Of a stretch of 64,000 nt of DNA, positions 16,658 to 24,697 are shown one piece after another. Made by a program: the position numbers and the translations under genes. The notes beneath the pieces were generated by a model. It was not told where the DNA came from, did no database searches, and saw nothing but the letters and a program-made list of their open reading frames with translations. Within the stretch, counting starts at the first letter, position 1. The number at the start of each line of letters is the position of its first letter. This DNA is from Curtobacterium sp. Leaf261 (GTDB lineage: Bacteria > Actinomycetota > Actinomycetes > Actinomycetales > Microbacteriaceae), in the NCBI RefSeq assembly GCF_001422205.1, contig NZ_LMMJ01000001.1, positions 828,822 through 892,821 of the forward strand. Direction: 5' to 3'.

Positions 16658-17683
16658 ATGACGACACCGGCGCGCCCACCGGCGATCAGTGACGTCGCGC
16701 GTCGTGCCGGTGTCTCCGTCGGCACGGTCTCACGGGTCCTCAACGGCTCGAGCCAGGTCAGCGAGCGCCGACGGGCAGCGACCGTCCGCGCGATCGAGGA
16801 GCTCGGCTACCGCCCGAACCAGACGGCCAGGGCGCTCGCGTCCGGTCGGCACCGCCTCGTCGGGATCCTCACCGGCGACACCACCGAGTACGGCTTCGCA
16901 TCGACGATCCGCGGGATCGAGGACGCCGCGGCGGCCGTCGGCATGCTCGCGACCGTCGCACGCCCGCGATCACGGAGCGACACCGACGTGCGCGCGGTCG
17001 TCGACCTGCTGCTGAACCAACCGCTCGCCGGTGTCATCGGGATCGAGTTCGACGAGCAGGTGAGCCGTGGGCTCGCGCTGTTCCCGGCGTCGATGCCGTC
17101 GGTCTCCGCCTCCCTCGTCGGCACGCACCACTCCGGCCTGCCGGACGCGCACATCGACGACGAGCTCGGCGGCCGTCTCGCGACGGACCACCTGCTGGAC
17201 CTCGGGCACCGGACGGTGCACCACATCGCGGTCGACTACCCGTCCGAGTCCGGCACCGGACGGTCCTACGGGTACCGGGCCGCACTGGAGGCACGGGGCA
17301 TCCCCGTCCCACCGATCCGGTCATCGACGTGGGAACCAGCCGCTGCTCGCGTGGCCACGCTCGCGCTCCTCGACGACGACCCGACCGTCACGGCACTCTT
17401 CTGCTTCAACGACGACCTGGCGATGGGGGCGTACCGGGCACTCCACGAGCGAGGGCTCCGCGCGCCGGAGGACGTCAGCATCATCGGGTTCGACGACGCG
17501 CCCCTGTCCTCGACAGTCTCCCCCACGCTGAGCACCGTGCGGATGGACTTCGGGTCGCTCGGGTCGTCGGCGTTCGACCTGCTGGCGGGGATGCTCGGGG
17601 AGACGGCCGGTCCCCCGATGACCGACGTCGAGCTGCCGCCGGTGCTCGTCGCCCGCGAGAGCTCCGGGCCACCGCGCGCCTGA
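16658..17683 (+). CDS. LacI-family transcriptional regulator
   Basis: A 341-residue regulator from an ATG preceded by GGAGAGG. The N-terminal HTH is ISDVARRAGVSVGTVSRVLNG with the hinge GYRPNQTARALASG; the rest is a periplasmic-binding-protein-like sensor (LVGILTGDTT, FCFNDDLAMGAYRAL, ISIIGFDDAP-like EDVSIIGFDDAP). It lies just upstream of the second alpha-galactosidase and sugar ABC importer and probably represses them in the absence of an alpha-galactoside. A CpG-centred palindrome at 20103 is the best candidate operator. Confidence 0.93.
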   Translation: MTTPARPPAISDVARRAGVSVGTVSRVLNGSSQVSERRRAATVRAIEELGYRPNQTARALASGRHRLVGILTGDTTEYGFASTIRGIEDAAAAVGMLATVARPRSRSDTDVRAVVDLLLNQPLAGVIGIEFDEQVSRGLALFPASMPSVSASLVGTHHSGLPDAHIDDELGGRLATDHLLDLGHRTVHHIAVDYPSESGTGRSYGYRAALEARGIPVPPIRSSTWEPAAARVATLALLDDDPTVTALFCFNDDLAMGAYRALHERGLRAPEDVSIIGFDDAPLSSTVSPTLSTVRMDFGSLGSSAFDLLAGMLGETAGPPMTDVELPPVLVARESSGPPRA

Positions 17684-17704
17684 CTCCTCACCGTGGCGCG
17701 CGGG

Positions 17705-17764
17705 ACACCGCCCTCCGCACACGACACCGCCGAGGAGAGCGGTGTTCCGTGCGGAGGGCGGTGT
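17705..17764. terminator. long interrupted hairpin between converging genes
   Basis: A 16-base arm (17705-17720 with 17749-17764), a three-base internal loop and a further seven-base arm (17724-17730 with 17739-17745) all pair perfectly. It lies between lacI-type regulator and alpha-galactosidase stops, so it probably terminates both. Confidence 0.8.
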
Positions 17765-17784
17765 GCTGGAGCCGCCGGCCAGAG

Positions 17785-20037
17785 CTACTCGCTCGTCAGG
17801 CGGTACATCCGCGCACCGGCGACGGCCTCGTCGGGTGACACGATCGTCAGGCCGCCGGCGGAGCGCGTCAGCTGCCAGTCCGCGCCGATGCCCGCGGGCG
17901 GGAACACCTGCTCGATCGTCACGTCGGCGCCACCCAGGTGCTGCAGCGCGAGCTCGGCCGTCGGGTCCGCCCACGCCTGCCGCCACGCGATGACGAGCGT
18001 CTCGGCAGGGGCGCCCCCGGTCGCGGGAGCGTCGAACGCCACCGTCACCCAGCCGTCGTCGTACGACGGCAGCCCGGTCGGGAACCGCGGTGTCGAGCGT
18101 GCGATCGCGTGCCGGGTCGCCCGGTGCGCCTCGACCCCGGCTGCCACCAGGTCGAGCCGGTGCTGGTCCATCCCACTGAGCACCCCGGCCTGATACAGCC
18201 GGCCGGCGAGCCCCGTGCAGGTCGTGAACACGATCATCTCGTCCGACATGTCGGGCTGCGGGTACGACCAGTTGCCGGCCTGCTCCGGGAGCACGTGCAC
18301 GAGCGCCCCGACCGCGATCACGGGGTAGAGCAACGGGTCCTGCTGGTCCGACGTCGACTGCATCTGGAGCGTGCCGAGCATGCCGAAGTCGCTCCGCATG
18401 GCCCCGGACCCGCAGTTCTCGAGCACGAGGTCGGGATGCCGGTCGAGGACACCGTTCAGCCACGCGAGCAGCGCCCGGTTGTGGTCGAGGAGTCCTGCGC
18501 CCACCGAGGGTGCGTCGAGGTCGGTCCCGGCGCCCGGCGTGACGTTGTAGTCGAGCTTGAAGAACCCGACACCGAGCTCGCCGACGAGTCGGTCGACGGT
18601 CTCGTCGAGGTGCGCGCGGGCGTCCGGGGAGCGGAGGTCGAGCAGGAACCGCTCGTGCTCAAGGACCCGCACACCGCCGCGCTGGAGGAACGCGGAGTCC
18701 GGCAACGACGACGCCGCTGCCGAGGTCACCCCGACGACCTCGGGCTCGAGCCAGAGCCCCGGGACCATGCCGCGCGTCCGGATGTGGTCGAGCACGGAGG
18801 CCAGTCCGGACGGGAACCGCAGCGTCGACGGCATCCAGTCACCCACGCTCGCCCACCACCCGGCAGTGTCGTCGTACCACCCGGCGTCGATGCAGAAGTA
18901 CTCGGCGCCGACGCCGGCCGCGGCGTCGATGAGCGGCAGCAGCTTCGACTCGGTCGGGTCGCCCTCGAGCGTGTTCATGTAGTCGTTGAAGACCACGGGC
19001 AGCGCGGTGTCCTGCGGGTGCGGGCGGCGGGTGGCACGGCGGCCCGCGGCGAGGTTGCCGAAGGCGTCGTCGAACGAGGGTCCGACGGTGAACGACACCG
19101 GCACGGTCGTGAAGGGGTTCGTGCCGTCGAGCACGACCGACCACTGGTGCAGCGTGTCCGTCGGACCGAGCACGGCCACGTACGCGCCGTCCTCGGAGTG
19201 GTCGCCGCGCGGGGGCCCGAACGGCACGTCACTCCGCAGCCGGTCCGACAGCGGGACACCCCCGGCACCCCAGTGCGGGCTCTCTCCGAGCTCGAACGTC
19301 CACGCCCCGTTGTGCTCGATCTGCCACGCGAGCGTCTCGCCCGTGCTCCGGTTCTGCGCCGCGCCCGCGGGGTTCGCGATCCCGGAGGACCAGGTGCTGA
19401 GGCTCGCGACCGACAGGCGGTTCCGGCTCGTCTCCCCGCGCGCGCTGCCGTCGGTGCGGACGAGCCCCGGCGAGCGCAGCGGGCGCTTCGTCCAGCGGTT
19501 CTCCGCCGACCACGCGGTGTCGGCGTGCCAGAGGTCGACGTCGTTCGGCGCCGCGGACACCAGGGCTCCGGTCGCCAGGGAGGTCACGGCCCACACCGGG
19601 AGCGGGTCGCTGTCGGCCTCGACGGTGATGGTCGTGGTGGTCCGGACGGCGGCGACACCCCGGACCGCCTCGAACACGGTGGTCGCGACGAGGCCGGAGT
19701 CGGGGTGGGCCTGCACGATCTCGAGCCACAGGACCTCCCCCCGGCTCCCGGTGTCCGACGACCGGAAGCGGAGCGCCGCACCCAGCGCGGTCTCGTCGTA
19801 CCGGTAGCTGTTGTTGCTCCGTCCCCACGCCGGCGAGAGCACCTCGACGAGCGGCTGCGTGACCGGCTTCGACGATCCGTCGCTGTCGCCCGTGTCCGAG
19901 GTCGCAGCCGCGTCCTGCCGGGCGTCGGCGATCTCGACCAGCCGCACCGGGCCTCCAGGATCATGGTCGAACCGCAGGCGGATCCGATCGTTGTCCCAGT
20001 CGATGGTGGACACGCCGACGGCGTCGAGAACGGTCAC
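17785..20037 (-). CDS. alpha-galactosidase, GH36 family (full-length)
   Basis: A 750-residue enzyme starting at GTG 20037, seven bases after AAGGAAG; an ATG-type start far upstream would run across the ABC operon promoter and is rejected. The N-terminal beta-sandwich is followed by the GH36 barrel: FPSGLASVLDHIRTRGMVPGLWLEPEVV in the barrel entrance, nucleophile Asp in VGFFKLDYN, the LENCGSGAMRSDFGM segment, and acid/base Asp in STSDQQD. A C-terminal beta domain closes it. The length matches classical bacterial GH36 enzymes that act on raffinose, melibiose and stachyose. It is cytoplasmic and divergent from the sugar ABC importer, with which it forms an uptake-hydrolysis unit. Confidence 0.93.
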   Translation of the reverse strand: MTVLDAVGVSTIDWDNDRIRLRFDHDPGGPVRLVEIADARQDAAATSDTGDSDGSSKPVTQPLVEVLSPAWGRSNNSYRYDETALGAALRFRSSDTGSRGEVLWLEIVQAHPDSGLVATTVFEAVRGVAAVRTTTTITVEADSDPLPVWAVTSLATGALVSAAPNDVDLWHADTAWSAENRWTKRPLRSPGLVRTDGSARGETSRNRLSVASLSTWSSGIANPAGAAQNRSTGETLAWQIEHNGAWTFELGESPHWGAGGVPLSDRLRSDVPFGPPRGDHSEDGAYVAVLGPTDTLHQWSVVLDGTNPFTTVPVSFTVGPSFDDAFGNLAAGRRATRRPHPQDTALPVVFNDYMNTLEGDPTESKLLPLIDAAAGVGAEYFCIDAGWYDDTAGWWASVGDWMPSTLRFPSGLASVLDHIRTRGMVPGLWLEPEVVGVTSAAASSLPDSAFLQRGGVRVLEHERFLLDLRSPDARAHLDETVDRLVGELGVGFFKLDYNVTPGAGTDLDAPSVGAGLLDHNRALLAWLNGVLDRHPDLVLENCGSGAMRSDFGMLGTLQMQSTSDQQDPLLYPVIAVGALVHVLPEQAGNWSYPQPDMSDEMIVFTTCTGLAGRLYQAGVLSGMDQHRLDLVAAGVEAHRATRHAIARSTPRFPTGLPSYDDGWVTVAFDAPATGGAPAETLVIAWRQAWADPTAELALQHLGGADVTIEQVFPPAGIGADWQLTRSAGGLTIVSPDEAVAGARMYRLTSE

Positions 20038-20102
20038 GATGAGCTTCCTTGCTGATGGTGGTGGACGTCTTCCCGGGACTCTAACCGGTTCGCTGCCGAA
20101 AC

Positions 20103-20116
20103 TGGAAGCGGTTCCA
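20103..20116. promoter_or_regulatory. LacI-type operator candidate
   Basis: TGGAAGCGGTTCCA: arms TGGAA/TTCCA around a central CG, typical of LacI-family sites. It lies between the divergent alpha-galactosidase and ABC transporter genes, next to an AACCGGTT palindrome at 20083. Regulation by the nearby LacI protein is inferred. Confidence 0.6.
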
Positions 20117-20236
20117 TTCGTTATCGAGCCGTGACATTCGAAAGCTGCCAGGAAGGGGGCATCCGGGCACAGAATGACCCAACACGGTGACGTGGGTCCG
20201 ACGACGATGTCGGGACCGTTCGACGAAGGAGTCAGG

Positions 20237-21208
20237 ATGGCACTGTCCGACAGCGTGCGCGCCACGCCCCGAACCCCGGAGCGCAGCAGGCCGGCGTCGC
20301 AACGCATCGGGAGCAACGGCTCCCCGACACCACGCAAGCGACGACCCGACGACACGAAGCTGGCGGTGCTGTTCCTCATCCCGGCCGTCATCGGCCTCGT
20401 CGTCTTCTACTTCTGGCCGCTCGTCCGCGGCATCGCGCTGAGCTTCACCTCGTGGGACCTGCTCTCCCCGGAGGAGTTCGTCGGCATCGCGAACTACCAG
20501 CGGATGCTCGCCGACCCGATCTTCTGGAACGCCGCCCGGGTCACCGTGTACTACGTCATCCTCAACATCGGGATCCAGACGGTCGTCGCCCTCGCCATCG
20601 CGGTGCTCATGCAGCGGCTGACGCAGTCGGTGCTCGTGCGCGGGATCCTGCTCGCGCCGTACCTGGTGTCGAACGTCGTCGCGGCCCTGGTGTTCCTCTG
20701 GATCCTCGACTACCAGCTGGGCATCGGCAACCAGGTCCTCGAGTGGATGCACCTCGACCGCATCGGGTTCTTCACCACCGAGAACTGGGTGATCCCGACC
20801 ATCGCGCTCGTCAACGTCTGGCGGCACATGGGCTACACCGCGCTGCTCATCTTCGCCGGGCTCCAGGCGATCCCCGCGAACTTCTACGAGGCGGCGAGGG
20901 TGGACGGTGCGAGCGAGCTCCGGATGTTCCGCCAGATCACCCTGCCACTCCTCCGCCCGATCCTCGGACTCGTGCTGATCATCTCGGTGATCGGGTCGTT
21001 CCAGGTGTTCGACACCGTGTCGGTGACGACGAACGGCGGCCCGGTGGACTCCAGCCGGCTGCTGCAGGTCTACATCTACCAGAAGGGGTTCGCCGAGTTC
21101 GACTTCGGGTACGCGTCCACCCTGAGCGTCGCCATGCTCGTGATCCTCGTGATCGTCACCTTCTTCCAGTACCGCATCACGCGGGCCGGCCAGACCGACC
21201 TGAACTGA
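20237..21208 (+). CDS. sugar ABC transporter permease (MsmF/MalF type)
   Basis: About 323 residues from ATG 20237, preceded by GAAGGAG; an in-frame ATG at 20174 would run through the likely promoter. Six membrane helices are visible, beginning LAVLFLIPAVIGLVVFYFWP. The cytoplasmic EAA loop (YEAARVDGASELRMFRQITLP) that docks on the ATPase is intact. The next gene encodes the partner permease seven bases downstream, followed by the binding protein. The set resembles MsmEFG/raffinose importers. No ATPase gene is present, so a shared MsmK-like ATPase encoded elsewhere is likely. Confidence 0.93.
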   Translation: MALSDSVRATPRTPERSRPASQRIGSNGSPTPRKRRPDDTKLAVLFLIPAVIGLVVFYFWPLVRGIALSFTSWDLLSPEEFVGIANYQRMLADPIFWNAARVTVYYVILNIGIQTVVALAIAVLMQRLTQSVLVRGILLAPYLVSNVVAALVFLWILDYQLGIGNQVLEWMHLDRIGFFTTENWVIPTIALVNVWRHMGYTALLIFAGLQAIPANFYEAARVDGASELRMFRQITLPLLRPILGLVLIISVIGSFQVFDTVSVTTNGGPVDSSRLLQVYIYQKGFAEFDFGYASTLSVAMLVILVIVTFFQYRITRAGQTDLN

Positions 21209-21215
21209 GGACGCC

Positions 21216-22193
21216 ATGACCACCCAGACCCAGCCCGCCGCCGCTCGCCCGACCCGCGTCCCCGACACGGCCGGCGCCACCGGCACCGCCGCGCGGACCG
21301 AGGCCCGCCGCCGGAAGAAGCCCGTCCCGTGGGGACGCATCATCGCCTGGACGGTGATGGGGATCCTCCTCCTCATCACAGTGTTCCCGTTCTACTGGAT
21401 CCTCCGGACCGCACTGTCCTCGAACGGTGCCCTGTACGCCAACGCGACCTCGCTCCTCCCGGCCGACTTCACGTTCAACGGGTTCGCGCGGGTGTTCGGC
21501 GCGCAGAGCGTGCAGGACGCCATCGCCGACGGCGGGTCCGGCGCGAAGCTCGACTTCTGGAAGTACCTCGGCAACTCGGTGATCGTCTCCACCGGCATCA
21601 CGGTGTGCCAGGTGTTCTTCTCGTCGATGGCCGCGTACGCGTTCTCGCGGCTGAAGTGGCGCGGCCGCGACTTCGTGTTCGGGTTCTTCTTGCTCTCGCT
21701 CATGGTCCCGGTGATCTTCACGCTGCTGCCGAACTTCCTGCTCATCAAGGAGCTCGGCCTCATCGACACCCTGTTCGGGATCATGCTGCCGTCGCTGTTC
21801 ATGACGCCGTTCGCGATCTTCTTCCTGCGGCAGTTCTTCCTGAACGTGCCGCTCGAGATCGAGGAGGCCGCACTCGTCGACGGCGCGAGCAAGATCCGCG
21901 TGTTCTTCCGGGTCATCATCCCGATGTCCGCCGCGCCGATCGCCACCGTCGCGATCCTGACGTACATGACGAGCTGGAACGACTACTTCTGGCCGCTCAT
22001 GGTCTCGTACACCGACGACTCCCGGGTCCTCACCACCGCACTCGGCGCCTTCAAGTCGCAGAGCCCGCAGGGTGGCCCGGACTGGTCCGGGCTCATGGCG
22101 GCCACGCTCGTCGCCGCACTGCCGATGATCATCCTGTTCGGCGCGTTCGCCAAGCGGATCGTCAACAACATCGGCTTCAACGGAATCAAGTGA
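21216..22193 (+). CDS. sugar ABC transporter permease (MsmG/MalG type)
   Basis: A 325-residue second permease. A basic, Ala/Thr-rich cytoplasmic leader (about 40 residues) precedes TM1 (IIAWTVMGILLLITVFPFYWILRTAL). The EAA motif EEAALVDGASKIRVFFRVIIP (written across the TM4-5 loop) is intact, and WNDYFWPL is the usual MalG-family segment. It starts seven bases after the first permease stop, so the genes are co-transcribed. With MsmF it forms the heterodimeric channel. Confidence 0.93.
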   Translation: MTTQTQPAAARPTRVPDTAGATGTAARTEARRRKKPVPWGRIIAWTVMGILLLITVFPFYWILRTALSSNGALYANATSLLPADFTFNGFARVFGAQSVQDAIADGGSGAKLDFWKYLGNSVIVSTGITVCQVFFSSMAAYAFSRLKWRGRDFVFGFFLLSLMVPVIFTLLPNFLLIKELGLIDTLFGIMLPSLFMTPFAIFFLRQFFLNVPLEIEEAALVDGASKIRVFFRVIIPMSAAPIATVAILTYMTSWNDYFWPLMVSYTDDSRVLTTALGAFKSQSPQGGPDWSGLMAATLVAALPMIILFGAFAKRIVNNIGFNGIK

Positions 22194-22201
22194 GGCACCC
22201 C

Positions 22202-23578
22202 ATGACCATGCGAACCCGTTCCACCCGCGCCGCGCGGCTCGTCCGCATCATCGCCGCAGCCGTCACCGCGACGCTGTTCGGCACCCTCACCGGCTGCGCC
22301 ACCGTCTCCCCCGCCGCGGCGGGCCAGACGAACATCGACTACTGGCTGTGGGAGTCCCTGCAGCTCCCGGGCTACCAGGCGTGCGCCACCGCCTTCGAGA
22401 AGGAGAACCCGGACGTCCATGTCCGGATCACCCAGTACGGCTGGGCGGACTACTGGCAGAAGCTCACCGCGGGCCTCGTCGCCGGTGCCGGCCCCGACGT
22501 GTTCACCGACCACCTCACCAAGTACCCGGAGTTCGTCACCCGCGGAGTGATCCTGCCGCTCGACGACTTCTCGGCGACCAAGGACCTGAAGGCCGCGGAC
22601 TACCAGGCCGGGCTCGCCGACCTCTGGAAGGGCCAGGACGGCAAGCAGTACGGCTCCCCGAAGGACTTCGACACCATCGCGCTGTTCTACGACCAGAAGA
22701 TGCTCGCCAAGGCCGACATGACGCCGGAGGACCTCCAGGGACTCACCTGGAACCCCGACGACGGTGGCACGTTCGAGAAGGTCATCGCGCACCTCTCCGT
22801 CGACAAGAAGGGCGTCCGCGGCGACGAGCCCGGGTTCGACCCGAAGAACGTCGCGACCTACGGGCTCGGCTCGAACGGCGCCGGCGACACGAACGGGCAG
22901 ACCCAGTGGTCGTGGCTCGCTGCCGCCATGGGCTGGGACTTCACGAACAAGGACGTCTGGGGCACCGAGTACAACTACGACGACCCGAAGTTCCAGGCCG
23001 CGATCTCGTGGCTGTTCGGCCTCGTCAAGAAGGGGTACCTGCCCTCGTACGAGCGCGTCGGGACGTCCCCGAACCTCGTGCAGCAGCTCGGATCGCACCA
23101 GGCGGCGCTCACGGCCGACGGCTCGTGGACGATCTCGAGCTACGCACGGCTCCAGGGCGTGAAGCTCGGCATCGCGAGCATCCCCTCCGGTCCGATCGGG
23201 CATCCGGTGTCGATGTACAACGGCCTCGGTGACTCGATCAGCGCGCAGACCGACCACCCGCAGGCCGCGGCGAAGTGGGTGCACTTCCTCGGGTCGGACG
23301 CCTGCCAGGAGCTCGTCGGCCAGCAGGGCGTCGTGTTCCCCGCCAGGCCAGCCGGCACCGAGGCCGCCGTGAAGGCGTTCGCGGACAAGGGCATCGACGT
23401 CGAGCCGTTCACGGACCTCGTCGAGAACAAGTACACGGTGCTCTTCCCGGTGACGAACAACTCCTCGCAGATCCTGTCGATCATGAAGCCCGTGATGGAC
23501 AGCATCTACATCGGGTCGAAGCCGGTGTCGTCCCTCGACGAGGCGAACAAGCGGGTGAACGCGCTGTTCAGCAAGTAG
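22202..23578 (+). CDS. sugar ABC transporter substrate-binding lipoprotein (MsmE type)
   Basis: A 458-residue secreted lipoprotein: basic MTMRTRSTRAARL, hydrophobic helix, lipobox LTGC with Cys32. The mature part is a two-lobe cluster-B sugar-binding protein, with DYWLWESLQLPGYQACATAF at the start of lobe 1, PDVFTDHLTKYPEFV, and late GEAA-like packing. Several Trp/Tyr residues (SWLAAAMGWDF, PSYERVGTS) could stack on sugars. It is the third gene of the importer operon, eight bases after the second permease. Two hairpins downstream (23607 and 23689) probably end the transcript. An alpha-galactoside ligand is inferred from the neighbours. Confidence 0.93.
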   Translation: MTMRTRSTRAARLVRIIAAAVTATLFGTLTGCATVSPAAAGQTNIDYWLWESLQLPGYQACATAFEKENPDVHVRITQYGWADYWQKLTAGLVAGAGPDVFTDHLTKYPEFVTRGVILPLDDFSATKDLKAADYQAGLADLWKGQDGKQYGSPKDFDTIALFYDQKMLAKADMTPEDLQGLTWNPDDGGTFEKVIAHLSVDKKGVRGDEPGFDPKNVATYGLGSNGAGDTNGQTQWSWLAAAMGWDFTNKDVWGTEYNYDDPKFQAAISWLFGLVKKGYLPSYERVGTSPNLVQQLGSHQAALTADGSWTISSYARLQGVKLGIASIPSGPIGHPVSMYNGLGDSISAQTDHPQAAAKWVHFLGSDACQELVGQQGVVFPARPAGTEAAVKAFADKGIDVEPFTDLVENKYTVLFPVTNNSSQILSIMKPVMDSIYIGSKPVSSLDEANKRVNALFSK

Positions 23579-23606
23579 GTCGGGTCCGGCATGCAGGTGC
23601 CGGACA

Positions 23607-23654
23607 GACGGACGGGAGGCACGGTGCCGGTTGGCAGCGTGCCTCCCGTCCGTC
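23607..23654. repeat. dispersed palindromic repeat (REP-like)
   Basis: A 17-base perfect inverted repeat built on GGACGGGAGGCACG and its complement around a 14-base loop, directly after the sugar importer operon. It belongs to the same family as 15116 and 57057. Confidence 0.8.
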
Positions 23655-23688
23655 ACCACTGCACTCCGATGCCTCGACGCACCAGACA

Positions 23689-23730
23689 CAGAAGAGCCCC
23701 GACGGGAGGTTTGTCCTGTCAGGGCTCTTC
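23689..23730 (+). terminator. terminator of the sugar importer operon
   Basis: GAAGAGCCC pairs with GGGCTCTTC, extended by CGAC/GTC, around a short loop; AATTT follows on the plus strand. It also lies immediately left of the inferred island boundary. Confidence 0.7.
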
Positions 23731-23741
23731 AATTTGGTGGG

Positions 23742-23756
23742 CTGTCTTAAGAACTC
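23742..23756 (+). repeat. left copy of the 15-bp island-end inverted repeat
   Basis: CTGTCTTAAGAACTC, whose exact reverse complement is at 38566-38580 at the other island edge. It overlaps the tRNA-end-like sequence. Confidence 0.8.
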
Positions 23757-24063
23757 GCCAAGGCCTGAAGTGGTGCGGCTCACGGCTGGCGGCCGAGGGG
23801 CCCTATCCTCTCGCGACGTCGGGCTATCCTCTGGCGACGGACGGTGCGGTGTGAATACAACCGCTGACCAGCGGTTTCTACTTCTCGGTCTAGTCGCGCG
23901 GGTCCGCGAACGGACGCTTCCGACCGATACTGAGACGGAGCCCGCGATGAGAGCGTGATCCTCGACGACGACGCCCTCACCGGAAGGGTCGGCGGACTTT
24001 TGAATCAGTATATCAACGAGCTCGCGGCAACTGCATCGAGAAGCCCCACGTCTGAGTCGCAAC
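23757..24063. other. non-coding island edge
   Basis: About 300 bases without a convincing gene. Visible are two near-identical 16-base units (CTATCCTCTCGCGACG at 23803 and CTATCCTCTGGCGACG at 23824, 21 bases apart) and a small hairpin AACCGCTG/CAGCGGTT at 23859-23876 that could terminate the RloA/RloB transcript from the right. Otherwise nothing is recognised. Confidence 0.5.
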
Positions 24064-24696
24064 TCACAGAATTCCGCGCATCAGCTGAATGAGCACAGGC
24101 ATCGCACTCGACGGGTCCGGGCCCCTCCTGTTGGCAGCAAGATGCGGATCGGCGCTGCATGCGTTAGTCACAGCGCGGTCGACGCCGTCGAACGGGAACT
24201 CCTGAGCGAGGTGCTTCTCCTTCTGGAAGAGCGCGTGCTTTTTCAGAAGCGCGTCGAGCTCACTCGATGTCTTGGCTCCGAGGCTATCGCTGACGTGCCA
24301 GAGAAGCCAGACCTCGAACTTCAGGTTTGTGACGATGAGCTGGATGCCGTGCGCCCGGGCCAAAGTAATCGCGTCGTCAAGATGTGCATGGGTGTCCACA
24401 TCCACGAGGCACACACAATGATCGAAAGGTTCTCGCTTGGACTCCTTCTCTAGGTCGCGCTCGTCGATGCATTTCTGAACGACCGAGACCGGATCAGATG
24501 ACCCATGCACCGCTATAACGGACACGTTGACGCCCTTCGAGCGCAAGACCTGACTCAGGCGCTGGACGTACTGCTTCTCGGTGATCTCACCTTCACTTGC
24601 GACGAGGATCCTGCGGTACATCCGCCGCTTCGGTCTACTCGAGCGCCCGTATGTGCTCGACCCTCTTGACCCTGCTGCCTTGGCCCTGCCCGCCAC
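24064..24696 (-). CDS. rloB: RloB-family TOPRIM-like protein
   Basis: A 210-residue protein from a GTG one base after the stop of the ATPase gene (TGA-A-GTG), so translation is probably coupled. A basic leader (RSSRPKRRMYRR) precedes the RloB signature: ILVASEGEITEKQYVQ (GEITE at 36-40, the TOPRIM-like acidic site), CLVDVDTHAHL (VDVD 98-101) and LKFEVWLLWHV (127-135). RloB is found with RloA in restriction-modification and other defence loci and is thought to be the nuclease-like effector of the pair. Here both are complete, with all acidic residues kept. An alternative start is the ATG at 24621, which would remove the basic leader. Confidence 0.85.
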   Translation of the reverse strand: MAGRAKAAGSRGSSTYGRSSRPKRRMYRRILVASEGEITEKQYVQRLSQVLRSKGVNVSVIAVHGSSDPVSVVQKCIDERDLEKESKREPFDHCVCLVDVDTHAHLDDAITLARAHGIQLIVTNLKFEVWLLWHVSDSLGAKTSSELDALLKKHALFQKEKHLAQEFPFDGVDRAVTNACSADPHLAANRRGPDPSSAMPVLIQLMRGIL

Positions 24697-24697
24697 T

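Noticed and set aside
20040..20391. Upstream extension of the large alpha-galactosidase to 20391
   Set aside because: It would cover the divergent promoter and the start of the importer operon; GTG 20037 has a good ribosome site.
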